A DNA stretch of 64,000 nt, from positions 13,160,038 to 13,224,037 of the forward strand of contig OZ038322.1 of assembly GCA_964035795.1 (NCBI GenBank), in the 5' to 3' direction. The translations under genes and the position numbers were made by a program. The notes below the pieces were generated by a model. That model saw only the letters and a list, made by a program, of their open reading frames with translations. It did not search any database and was not told the origin of the DNA. This document shows positions 29,508 to 41,303 of this stretch, piece after piece. The stretch comes from Pterobdella sp. o SKG-2022 (taxonomy: Eukaryota > Annelida > Clitellata > Hirudinida > Piscicolidae). Numbering within the stretch: position 1 is the stretch's first letter; every line of letters begins with the position of its first letter.

Positions 29508-32500
29508 TCATGATTCATGCCACATATCGCATATACATTTAACACTGGAATAATGGCATGTGTTATTTGAATAGAAAACTACAGAAGAAGATTTTTCTTC
29601 AGAATGAGATATAGACATATTATTATTTGAATTTAATGCCATATAAAGAAGAACAAAAAAGAATTTTTCATTTTTAATAATTTTCTCATCAATTGAAATT
29701 TCAAGCGAAGAAAAAATATGAACATAGTCTTTGGGAATGTAAGCGGGGAAAAAGCGATTTAAATGCACAACTTTTTTATTCAAATGTTTTTTGAAAGCTG
29801 CAAGTTTTGCAAAAACTTTTTTTTGCAAAGGCCATATAGCTTCAACTTTATTGATACTGAGAATATACTCTAATGATTGAACTTCTTTTTCAGTCAATGT
29901 CAAGCAACTTTTTGTTTGACAAGCTAGCTCAGAACTGAAATAATCCAAAATATTTGGAAGCCAAACTTTTTTATTCTTGTTTTCAAGTCGAATGTCGCTT
30001 TTGGTATTCAACATCATGGTTTCTGGCATGAGGAAAATGCCCGTAACGTTGTACCCCATTTTGCTCGCAGCCGACAAACATGCTTCTTGACTCAGTGTTT
30101 TTTCGTCAAAAAATATTATGGACGATTTCCATTTGTGCAAAAAGTTCATGTCAGGTCTAGTTTCAGAGCAGAATAAAATGTGATCGAAATAAACTTTGTA
30201 ATAACTAATAAAAAAAATGATTTTTCTTTCAACTTCACTACTCAAGGGTATGACAAGGAGGAAATTATCAAAAGATTTTTGTTCATTTGCAAGTAAATTC
30301 AAGTTATTTCCATATTTTTCACCACAAAGAAGTTTGTAATGTTCAACAATAACTTCGTAGTTTGAAACGTACGCTGGTTTACTCAAATGTGGATCGTGGG
30401 GCATGGTAATGAGCTGTTCGTGAGGGTAAAAAACCACATCGTGTTTGGAACCTGGCATGCAATGGTCTCTTCTTTTGAGCAATGGAAAATCTAAAAGTGT
30501 TGAATCGATGGAGTGTAGATCTTCTAACCAAGCTTCTATCAGGTTGAAATCTGACTGTTTATAAAGTTCAGCATCGACAAGTTTTTGTGTCAATTCTAAT
30601 ATACATTCAGAGAAAATATTTCTAGAACAAACCCAGGATTTAAAAATTTGAGTAAGTTTGGGAATATCTAAATAGTTGATAAGTTCTTCTTTGAAATCTT
30701 TCAATAAATTGTGTGGTGATCTTAACTGATAAAATGAAGCTGGAGCAAATGCCAATTTTTGACCCACCAAAGCCATTAATGCTTCAGCCCAATACGCTCT
30801 ATATATGTCGGTTGCTCTTCCAGGCATGCTTATGGGCAGAACCAAAGACCAAAATGCTTCTTTGCGGAAAAAAGTGTTTTGACAATTGTACGGTGTGTAT
30901 GTTTTAGATGGATACAAAAACAATGGAGCTTTATCATCAAACTTCACATCTATTCTTTCTAAAGGGTATCTTCGTGTGAGTCGGAATATTGCATCGATAT
31001 CAGGATCTCCATTAACTAAGCATTGTACAACATCAGGTTCCAAAGTAGGACACAATTTATAGGAGTGACTTTCAGGGAAGCCTATCTTGTCCAATGGGTA
31101 TCCTTGTAACAGGAAATTTGATTAAGTTATATTTCAAAAAAATAAGATTTGCAACTTTCATTAATAAAGAAACCTAAAATGAGTATATAAGATACCGTTC
31201 AACTTTTAAGCGTCATGATTATTCATTTTCAATATTTAATTTTTTTAAAAGTTTTGCATCGGTGCTTTTAGAATAAGTTTAGACTCATCAAAAATTATAA
31301 ATATTTTTACTGTTTCAGTAAATGCATTCCTACTCGCCAGCTGCTATGCTGTTGCAGTCGGGTAACTTTTGAGCTTCGATGACCCTAAAACTGGTTGGAG
31401 CTTTGCTCTTGCTAGGGTTGTTCATGCCGGGTAGGTCAAAAAATAGAAGTCAGACTAAAAGTTGTTTTTGGCCTTTCAAGATGGAAGTTTGGCACAAGGT
31501 TAACAAAATTTTATCAAAAAAGATGAAGTTACAGATACGGCAACAAAAACATTGCTTTATCATGAATTTAAATATCTTGGTAGCCTTTCGAGTATAGGTG
31601 GTGGTGCTGAAAAAAATAATTAAATAAAATTTCTAAAAGTTTAAAAAGTTCGTGGAAGTTTTCTCAATATTTTTTCCACACAAAGATCAAACTGTAGAGG
31701 CCTGCACCTTGCCTAGGCTTTTGTATGGGTGCTAGTGTTGGAGAGGAAAAAAGAAAAATATCAATAAATTGTCAGCCATTTTTACACAAAACTTGAGAAG
31801 GATTTTTAGAGTCGTTTAACATAATGAAATTTCGAACATTATACTTTGTTCTCGTTGTCTTCAGAAAAACATGGTTACCATCATCATAAAGAGACGCTGG
31901 CGATGGATTCAACATGTTTTAAAAAGAAAAGAAGGTATATAGTTAAAATAGCTTCTCATTAGAGACCAGAAAATAAAACTAGGCCACCCAACAACAATAT
32001 GGAGTCAAACGGTAGAAGCAGAACTTGAAGAAATAAAGCACATTTGGAGCACCATTACCATGCTGGCTCATAACAGAAAAAGGTGGAAACATTGTTGCTG
32101 CCCTACGTGCAAAAAAACTAGATATATGATTATTTAAAAGCTTATTCATAAATCGACGTAAAATAAAGTTTAAAATATATCGATGGATAAAATAGCTTAA
32201 GCCATATATGACTTCGATTTTCTTTTTATGTTTATATCAAACGGATATTAATATAGAAACATTGATTTTTTTCTCGATAAAGTTAAAAGATCAAATTGAT
32301 GAAAAAAAACTAAAAATACTCGTGGTTAGATAACACTAAATAATGCAAAGTGAAATTATTAACCTTTTTTGTATTTCAACCTACAGTAATAATTTTTAAA
32401 TTCAAAAGATTCATGTATATATTTGAGCCATTGTAAAAAAAGAAAATATTGATCAGATTTGTGAGTTTGACCTTAGTTTCATCAAATTAGAATTTTTATG

Positions 32501-33651
32501 CAAATATTGCATATTCTTTGATGGTTTTGGTTAAAACGACGGTTTAGGTCGTCGGTTATTCTATTTTAAATTTGCATAAGTTAGAAACAGAAGTTATGTA
32601 TACAAGCTATTTAGCTAACTCGTAGTTTAATACTTTGAAATAATAACATTTGTAGTATTATTCTTTTAAAAATGGCGTAAAATTTTTAGAAAAAAAAGTC
32701 ACTAAAATACATTAGCAAACAGCTAAAAAATAACTTACATTCAATGTTAAAAAAAAGACGTTTTTATTTATCGCCATTATTTTCAACTGCATGCTAAAAA
32801 AATTTTATCGAAAATATACTGATCAATTTTATGTACCACTAAAAAATTACATATTTATTGTAAACCTCGAGGCCAAGTAGAAGATTGTCCAAAATGAATG
32901 TGTGGGTTGTAAACAGCTTCTGAACTGTTGAGTACCAATCTGTAAGGAATCTTCTGGATGAACGTACTCAGTTCTCCCATTGGCACATTGTCGTCATCAG
33001 TTTCGTATATCATTTCAGCACCGTTCTAATTTTAATAAAACGTTTTTTTAAAATTACCTGTTTTAGAATAGGCTGTATGTTTTAATTTACTTGTATTGCA
33101 TACAAATACCCTATAGTTTTTCTTTGGAACGTGTTCCATTCAATGTGTTTCATAATGCCATAACCCAAACGTTCTTGTTCTTCCACGCTCAAAAAAATCA
33201 CATTGGGCCAACTTGATGAAAAAGGTCATTTTAAATCAAAAAATTAAATTTAACTATTGATAATGAAGTATTAACTAGCCTCCAATCACTGGGTGTGATC
33301 TTGTCAGCAACTACCACAACCTTCCAACCATCCATTTTGCTAAGTGCTTTTATGGCGTCCGTTGGAGCAAATATGCTTGTTACAACCACCCATTTTTTAA
33401 ATTTTATTTTTTTTTTTATTTTTTTTGTTTTAATTTCACGGTTTTCAGGGATTTTTGTGTTTTGTTCGTTTATGGGTCTTTGCTAAAAAAGATTTTTTAT
33501 ATCAAAATATACTTCAACATTTACATTATCAAACGTGATACTAACAATAAATATTTCTTTCGTCGTTTCATTTTTCTTCGTGAATATAATTATTGCGAGT
33601 CCCAAAAGCGCAATGACAACAAAAAAATACAATATTCTATAACCTCCCATT
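29508..33651 (-). CDS. STELLO/DUF288-like Golgi glycosyltransferase, copy 1
   Basis: DUF288 proteins are type II Golgi membrane glycosyltransferase-like proteins; the plant members (STELLO) act in cellulose synthase traffic, the animal ones are not characterised. Exons on the minus strand: 33651-33547, 33482-33280, 33211-33091, 33025-32866, 31102-29508; 727 residues. Exon 1 is a short N-terminal tail plus a membrane helix (about residues 9-23) and exon 2 a lysine-rich stem. The catalytic-type domain starts at KKWVVVTSIFAPT; YLYAIQ and YETDDDN (D153-155) form the nucleotide-sugar/metal DXD-like part; later comes WPRGYPL and VLPISMPGRATDIYRAYWAEA. Intron 2 keeps frame only with a GC donor (AG/GCTAGT). 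Intron 4 (1,763 bases) contains an opposite-strand LINE fragment. Paired with copy 2 at 37735-40662. Confidence 0.85.
31530..32130 (+). mobile_element. non-LTR retrotransposon ORF2 fragment inside STELLO copy 1 intron 4
   Basis: Plus-strand pieces read VTDTATKTLLYHEFKYLGSL, then a decayed segment with LRRIFRV, RRWRWIQHVLKRKEG and finally GHPTTIWSQTVEAELEEI followed by a LAHNRKRW block and a CCCPTCK tail. This is the post-polymerase region of a LINE reverse transcriptase, with frameshifts and stops. It is antisense to its host gene and absent from the matching intron of copy 2, so it entered after the gene duplication or was lost there. Confidence 0.8.
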
Positions 33652-35778
33652 CTGAAAAGTTAATTTCATCACATTTAGTTTGACTAGTTTTTGACTTTTG
33701 ACTTTTTTTTCAAATAAAATTATTAAATATCGAAGTAAATACTGGATCAACACGATCTGTTTTAAATAGTAGCTAGTAATAGGTCAATACTATGATAAAC
33801 GTTATGATAGTAATACAACTTTTCATCTTGGTTCTAGCTAATCAATGCGAGGTGTTCAAATTTTTACGTCTATCTCCTAAGTTATTGTATAGTCATATAA
33901 ACTCTAAAATATAATGACACATTAGTTTTAACACGGTTTTTATTTCCTTAGAGAAATCTAATATAAATCCAAATGTTAAAAGAAAGATTTAAAAATAAAC
34001 ATTAAAATTACTTTTTTATATACTATTAAACAATGCTGATAAACATTATAAATTTTAAAAATCAAATAAAAAATACACATTTCTTTAATAAATAATTTAT
34101 AGCAATTTTATGACATTGGAATCAAACTTTAAAAACATCAATTAAGGATTCATACATTTATTTAAAATATACATACATAAGATGTCTCTGAAAAATGACA
34201 TCTTATAATGTATGTTTTATTGGATGTATGAATGGTATAAAAGATTATATTTAAATGTTTTCGAGCGACTGCTTGATAAGCTATAATTCTGTATCAAACT
34301 TTTCAAACAGATTTAAGTCCTATGCATTTAGTTTTTTTTAAGATTCATTAAAAGACTTTTCAAAAGTATAGTGAGTGTGCAAAAATAATATATGTTCAAA
34401 ATTCATAGTTATCCTAAAAATTTTCAACATAAATGTTCACAATTAACAAAGGGCTGATCAAGTTGAATTTTTGATGAACATTCTTCGAGACTTCAAGCTC
34501 TAAACAATCCCACAACATGCACAACTAACTAGATAATAATGGCTGTGCCTAATTAGATAGTTTTTCGTCCACCATTCATACAGTGTCTTTTCAACAAACA
34601 CTATAATCTTTTCCAAAAAATGCCATAATCTTCAAACAAAAATTAAAAAACTTGTACAAGCAATAAAATCAAAAAAATATTGTAAATGTATGATGAAAAA
34701 AAACGTTCAAAACTCATGTTTCTGCCTTACAAGACTGTTTACTGCCTTCTGCAAAAAGAGGTGCTGAAATTAAATAGAAGTTTTAAAAAAATAACGCACC
34801 AATTCATACTTCAAAGTGCACAAAAAGCTGGTTAAAAAAGATTTTTAAAATTAATAAGCTAATTATCTAACTGGGTTTAAACCGAAAAAGTTTGTTTGGG
34901 CGTCAAGGATGCAAAATATCTATGAATAGGTAGTTTCCTGAGTTTGAAAAAACTTGTTGATTGATTATTTTTGAAAACTAATCGAATCAATGTCAACAAG
35001 TTGCACTGAAACTATCAAAAAAGTCATTCGATCAACTATTGCAACCGAAAAAGTTCAAATATCAAAGGGATTATATAATATTTTGCACCTTTGAAACGAT
35101 TTTTTTGCATCTTTTTTTAAAAATGAATTTGTCAATAAAAAACTTAAATTCTCAGATTTTTTATTTCATTTTTGTCAAGTGGTCAAATTTTTATGAATGA
35201 AAAGTTTGAAATACCCATTTTTTTTAAATAAATATGTGTGGTCATATAGCAATTTCGTACCCTGTACTCTATCAATTTAGTTAAAAAAGTCTTAAAAGAT
35301 TTTATGGAAATTTGATTTATAAAAATGCATAAAAAAAAATAAATAATTTTAAAAAACTTCCCAAAAATTGTTTTTTTGTTAATTTAATCTTTTTTAATTT
35401 CCATTTATTGCTTACTTAATTATAATTATTAGATTATTAACTAGTATGCAAAGATTGTGGTATTCTTTGCAAAGATAAGTTCTTTTGAGAAGAATTTGTT
35501 TCAAAAATATTCATTTGGACAAAAAAATATACAAGTTGTTGCAAAGAATATTGATTTGGACGAAAAACTAGCTAATTGGTGGTGAAAAAGTTGAACGTAA
35601 AATTTTATATAATAACATTTTTACTAGTGCATAATATTTCAGCTTTTACAATCTTTTGCACTACTTTTGCCTCTCTTAAATCAATAATCTTCTTTTATGT
35701 TGTTTTTAGTGTTGTAAGTTTAAATCTACCTTATTCAACGCAATTAGACAAAAGATTTAATTCGAAAATATTCATGAT
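33652..35778. other. intergenic stretch upstream of STELLO copy 1
   Basis: AT-rich, no gene recognised. It holds the palindrome at 34148-34233. The STELLO copy 1 promoter must lie at its left end. Confidence 0.55.
34148..34233. repeat. imperfect palindrome with nested arms
   Basis: 'acatacataagatgtc' at 34171-34186 pairs with 34197-34215 and the outer 'attcatacat' pairs with 'atgtatgaat' near 34224. The loop is about 10 bases. No coding content; probably a small foldback element. Confidence 0.6.
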
Positions 35779-36402
35779 TTACACACTCCTTTGAATTGTA
35801 ACTTTGTGAAAACAACGAGCAACTATACCATTTTTTCCACGAAAAAAACATTAAACAGATAACTAATAATGAATTAAATATTTTGAAATTTAATTTTTTT
35901 TTATTTGAAATTAATGTTTCTTCAATCGATTTCACCTTTCAAGTAAAATTCACCCACTGATCGATGGTCTAACATGAATTTATTGTTGTTCAATCTGTCA
36001 TTGCCTTTCAATGATAAGGTGAAACCCCGTTGAGCATTATGAACAATAATCCAATCGAAAATTTCTTTTTTGATTTCACCATAACCACTTGATCTCTACA
36101 TGATGTAAGGTATCTTACAAGAGGCTTTGAGGATGTTATGTGAAATTTACGTTTTTCTCTTAAAAATATAAAAAATATTGTTATTAATAACTTCGATGTA
36201 TCACTTATATGTTATAGTTAAAAGCAGTTTTAGACGAACAAAGAATAAAATGTATTCAATCATGCTGACAGATTTTTTTGTATTTTTCAAGCAACACTTC
36301 AAAAATGTTGACTGTTACCTTGCAACATGCGAGTAGATGTTCAATGTATAATGAGATTTCAGTCGTATAAAAAGCATTAGAAAGGCTTGAATCTTTGTCG
36401 AC
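35779..36402 (-). CDS. possible exons of an unrecognised gene
   Basis: Not recognised. The minus-strand segment 36095-35936 is open for 53 codons (SGYGEIKKEIFDWIIVHNAQ ... GFTLSLKGNDRLNNNKF ... HRSVGEFYLK), bounded by a TAG acceptor and a GTGAAA donor, and its composition is less biased than background. It joins in frame downstream to 35822-35779 (ARCFHKVTIQRSV, stop) and upstream in phase 0 to 36402-36319 (SNAFYTTEISLYIEHLLACC, donor GTAACA). No start codon was found; the first segment begins right beside a SINE, which may have cut the gene. It could be a decayed gene or chance. Confidence 0.28.
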
Positions 36403-36590
36403 TCATATAGCTCAGCTGGTAGAGTGATAGATTATTTATCTAAAGTTATTGGGTTCTATCTCCTGTTATGCCAATAATTAGCACCTCTCCCACACTGTTT
36501 TTTTTTTAATAAATTAAATTTGTAACAAGTGCTTCAATATACACGCTTTTTGTAAAAACCTTATTACATATTAGAATCTGCATGTAAATC
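36403..36590 (+). mobile_element. tRNA-derived SINE, copy 1
   Basis: A tRNA-like head has the A box 'tagctcagctggtagag' at 36408-36424 and a B box 'gggttctat' near 36451, followed by an unrelated body: 'tta-gcacct-ctcc-aca' then 'aagtgcttcaat' and 'cattagaatct'. The same order occurs at 42294-42480, which shows a dispersed family rather than a real tRNA. The A-stem does not pair well enough for a functional tRNA. Confidence 0.78.
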
Positions 36591-37734
36591 TGGATTTTGT
36601 GTTAATTTTTCAGTGGCCGCACCTTAAACAACAAATTGCTTTCATTTTTCTTCCATTGGCCTGATTCAGATTTTAACTTAAATCTTCTAGCTTTTTTTTT
36701 TTGTATTTTCATTGAAGAAAATAACTTTTTATGAACATCATTTTATCTTGCTAACAAAATATATTATTTCGGTTATAGGATAATAAAAATGAACGAAATT
36801 ATATTCAAAAAGTTTTAGAAACATTTTGACATTTTATTTACATTGTGCGTTTTATTAGTAATATATTTTCAGCAATAAAACTAAAAACTTGGAAACATTT
36901 AACACATGCATTGGAAACAAGGCTGTAATTTTATATAAGTTCAGCCCTATATTATAGCTATTTTAGTTAATGAGATGAAAAAATAATTTTATTATGCTTG
37001 TAAGAGCAAATCTATGATTAGAACTGGAAACTATAAACTAAAACCAGAAATAAAATATTATAAAAATTATTTAGATCATAGCTATGGAAATAGCTTGAAA
37101 AGGCTGTAATGCCAATAATTCCAATTGTAGCAACACAAAAAATAGAAACACAACTTTGCATGCTTAATTTGATACTTATTGAGAAAGAACTTTGAAGAAA
37201 TTAGTTTAAAAAGTGAAATAAATATTAGCGATTAAATCAAACTCTTTTTTCATTAGTTAGTATGACCGGTAAGAGACCAGTTTGCATATAAAATAAAGAA
37301 ATCATCCATGATTTTCTCAAAATTTCATTTATATATGAGAACATCACCAAAGCTGAAATACAATATCATAAAAATGAATTTTGTGGTTTATATAAAGTTT
37401 TGAACAGAATTGAATAAAAATATGAAGATATATTTATTTTTTCTCACTTTGTTTCTCAATGACTACACCAAAATCAAAGGTGGCTTAGATAAAAATTTAA
37501 TTTATGTGAACACCTGAGACTTCTAGAAATAAAACTAAACTAGTTAAAATAGAAACTGAGAAATTTTTAAAATGAATTAAGTGAAAAAAAAAAAAAAGTA
37601 TTAGATTTATCTAAATGATCAATTAGAAAGAAAGCATAGTTTTTTGATTATTATGGCATTAAAATATGCGTAAGATTTCTTTAGAAATAAAAATACTTGC
37701 AGATAACTGAATTTAAACAATATAAAAATGTACA

Positions 37735-40662
37735 TTACGATGCATGCCACATAGTGCATAGACAATTAATATTAGGATATTGGCAAGTAGTATTTGAATA
37801 GAAAACTACAGAAGGATATCTTATTTCATAAGAAGATATAAAATTATCATTATTCGAATGCAATGCCAGAAAAAGAAGAATAAAAAATAATTTTTTATTT
37901 TTTATTATCTTTTTGTCAATCGACATTTCAAGAAAATGAAAAATATGAGCATATTCTTTAGGAATATAAGCAGGAAAAAAGCGATTGAGATGCAATACTT
38001 TATTATTTAATTTTTTCCTTAAAAATTTTACCCTTCTAGAAAGAATTTTTTTCAAATGCTTTATGAATTCAACATTACTATCATCCAAAGCATGTTCCAA
38101 TGGCTCAAGTTCTTTCTCACTTAATGTGAAGCAAGTTTCCTTTCGACAAGTTTTCTCAGAACTGAAATAATCCGAAAAGTGAGGAAGCCAAACTTTTTTA
38201 TTCTTGTTTTCAAGTCGAATGTCGCTTTTGGTATTCAACATCATGGTTTCTGGCATGAGGAAAATGCCCGTAACGTTGTACCCCATTTTGCTCGCAGCCG
38301 ACAAACATGCTTCTTGACTCAGTGTTTTTTCGTCAAAAAATATTATGGACGATTTCCATTTGTGCAAAAAGTTCATGTCAGGTCTAGTTTCAGAGCAGAA
38401 TAAAATGTGATCGAAATAAACTTTGTAATAACTAATAAAAAAAATGATTTTTCTTTCAACTTCACTACTCAAGGGTATGACAAGGAGGAAATTATCAAAA
38501 GATTTTTGTTCATTTGCAAGTAAATTCAAGTTATTTCCATATTTTTCACCACAAAGAAGTTTGTAATGTTCAACAATAACTTCGTAGTTTGAAACGTACG
38601 CTGGTTTACTCAAATGTGGATCGTGGGGCATGGTAATGAGCTGTTCGTGAGGGTAAAAAACCACATCGTGTTTGGAACCTGGCATGCAATGGTCTCTTCT
38701 TTTGAGCAATGGAAAATCTAAAAGTGTTGAATCGATGGAGTGTAGATCTTCTAACCAAGCTTCTATCAGGTTGAAATCTGACTGCTTATAAAGTTCAGCA
38801 TCGACAAGTTTTTGTGTCAATTCTAATATACATTCAGAGAAAATATTTCTAGAACAAACCCAGGATTTAAAAATTTGAGTAAGTTTGGGAATATCTAAAT
38901 AGTTGATAAGTTCTTCTTTGAAATCTTTCAATAAATTGTGTGGTGATCTTAACTGATAAAATGAAGCTGGAGCAAATGCCAATTTTTGACCCACCAAAGC
39001 CATTAATGCTTCAGCCCAATACGCTCTATATATGTCGGTTGCTCTTCCAGACATGCTTATGGGCAGAACCAAAGACCAAAATGCTTCTTTGCGGAAAAAA
39101 GTGTTTTGACAATTGTACGGTGTGTATGTTTTAGATGGATACAAAAACAATGGAGCTTTATCATCAAACTTCACATCTATTCTTTCTAAAGGGTATCTTC
39201 GTGTGAGTCGGAATATTGCATCGATATCAGGATCTCCATTAACTAAGCATTGTACAACATCAGGTTCCAAAGTAGGACACAATTTATAGGAGTGACTCTC
39301 AGGATAACCGATCTTGTCCAATGGGTATCCTTGTAGCAGGGAATACAACAGAACTCTTAGTTATTAATATTTCAATAAATTTATTTCAAGTAGTGTAAAT
39401 TTAGTTAAAAAACACTTTCAATCGATAACTTTTCGATAACTATAATCTTATCATGAGTCCTTAGCAGTAAAGAAATATAATAGGATATTAAAAAAATCAT
39501 ATATTATATTCTGATCTTATACATTTCCAAGTAATTGGGTTTGACAGCAGTCATTAAACATTATTAAAGCTATTTTAATAATCTTTCACAATAAACTATT
39601 TCTTTTTGCACTAGTTACTATAGACTGTCAATTTGAGCTAACATCTAACTCAAACTTATTGGGATTAAAATCAGTCATTTCTACATTTGTGCATTTAGCG
39701 ATGTAAATTAATGTCCTTTACCAAATAGAATAGCAAAAATTTTAGAAAATCAGCCTGTCTATATTTTTTATCTGAGTTAGCTACTAATTCAGCTTTAACT
39801 GTAAAGCAGCTTGTAAGTACAAGCTCCAAGTTAGACGCAGTTATACGTCATTATTTAAAACATTATATGGGTTAGTAAAAATCTAAACCTCGAGGCCAAG
39901 TAGAAGATTGTCCAAAATGAATGTGTGGGTTGTAAACAGCTTCTGAACTGTTGAGTACCAATCTGTAAGGAGCTTTCTGGATGAACGTACTCAGTTCTCC
40001 CATTGGCACATTGTCGTCATCAGTTTCGTATATCATTTCAGCACCGTTCTAATTTTAATAAAAAGTTTTTTTTTAAATTACCTGTTTTAGAATAGGCTGT
40101 ATGTTTTAATTTACTTGTATTGCATACAAATACCCTATAGTTTTTCTTTGGAACGTGTTCCATTCAATGTGTTTCATAATGCCATAACCCAAACGTTCTT
40201 GATCTTCAACGCTTAAGAAAGTCACATTAGGCCAACTGGAAAAGTTATGAGGTTATGTTACATTGAATAAAATAGGTATGAAATTGATAATGAAGTCTTA
40301 ACTAGCCTCCAATCACTGGGTGTGTTTTTGTCAGCAACTACCACAACCTTCCAACCATCCACTTTGCTAAGTGCTTTTATGGCGTTCGTTGGAGCAAAAA
40401 TGCTTGTTACAACCACCCATTTTTTAAATTTAAATTCTTCGACTTGTTGCAAAGTCTATATTTTACGTCATTAGTTTAATTTTTTTCTAATCTTATGAAA
40501 TACATGAATAATTAATATATAATTAAACTCTCTTATGAATTTTTACAAAAAAAAATGTTTGGTTCTAACCTTTTTTCTGCGATAAACATTTTTATATAAA
40601 TAAAACAGAAGGCAACTTGTTAAAATAGCCAAAAAATATTTTTTTTTATATCTTAGAAACAT
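37735..40662 (-). CDS. STELLO/DUF288-like Golgi glycosyltransferase, copy 2
   Basis: Tandem paralogue of the gene at 29508-33651. Exons on the minus strand: 40662-40570, 40455-40307, 40235-40115, 40048-39889, 39329-37735; 705 residues. Exon 1 gives a basic tail, then the membrane helix YFLAILTSCLLFYLY and KNVYRRKK, which is unrelated in sequence to exon 1 of copy 1 although both are type II anchors. Exons 3 and 4, the intron between them, and the first 1.1 kb of exon 5 are almost identical to copy 1, whereas the last 150 codons, exon 1 and introns 1 and 4 differ strongly. Exon 5 has the same length in both (1,595 bases). The GC donor of intron 2 is conserved. Both copies look intact. Confidence 0.85.
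39620..39835. repeat. dispersed repeat family A, copy 3 (STELLO copy 2 intron 4)
   Basis: Starts 'gagctaacatctaactcaaa' and continues with a divergent version of the family body ('cagctttaactgtaaagcagc'). Intron 4 of STELLO copy 1 lacks it. Confidence 0.42.
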
Positions 40663-41303
40663 TTTTGATAATCAAATTTTGTATCTATTGTCGATTCAGC
40701 TTTTCTGTATAAGAATGTCTCAAATTTATTTGAATACTAAATGAGTGAGAAATTAAAATGCACCTAGTTATTCAATTCTCTTTTTTTATACTTGATATTT
40801 TAAGGGAAAAGACAAACAGAAAACAAGGCTATACCCAAAAATGAAACATACTTAACTATGTAGAGTATATGACAGGGTTAACTATGCATTTTTAACTTTT
40901 TACCTGTGTTTTTTAAAGTTTATTACAAGTTCAAAAACTGATAAAAAAATGATCAGAAATTTAATTTTTTTTTTTGCTCAAAATCGTCGTATTTCTCTAA
41001 AATTTATGTATTAATTTATAATTATTTTTATTAATTAATTATTAAGCTTTTATTTTATTAAAATTACCTTTAATGTTCAATAATTTTTTTTTGACTCATT
41101 TATTAAATTATACCCAATAAAATTCCTTTATCAAATTTTGTTTATTTAGTTGTCAAATTATTACTTTACATTCTAAGTTTACTTTTAAGCTTAGATAATC
41201 AAATTCGATGTTTTATTTAAATTTAATCATCTTAACAATAATGACGTTCTGTTAATTTTGAACTTTTAATAATTTTTCTAATGACACTATTTAATAAGAA
41301 CTG
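40663..41303. other. intergenic stretch between STELLO copy 2 and MSK1
   Basis: 640 bases of AT-rich DNA separating two divergent starts. No coding signal. It should carry both promoters. Confidence 0.5.

Noticed and set aside
36408..36470. Possible tRNA gene with A and B boxes
   Set aside because: The body following it is shared with 42294-42480 and the acceptor and anticodon stems do not pair convincingly; it is a SINE head.
38179..38403. Plus-strand frames within the STELLO genes
   Set aside because: Shadows of exon 5; the same shadow occurs in both copies because the sequence is duplicated.
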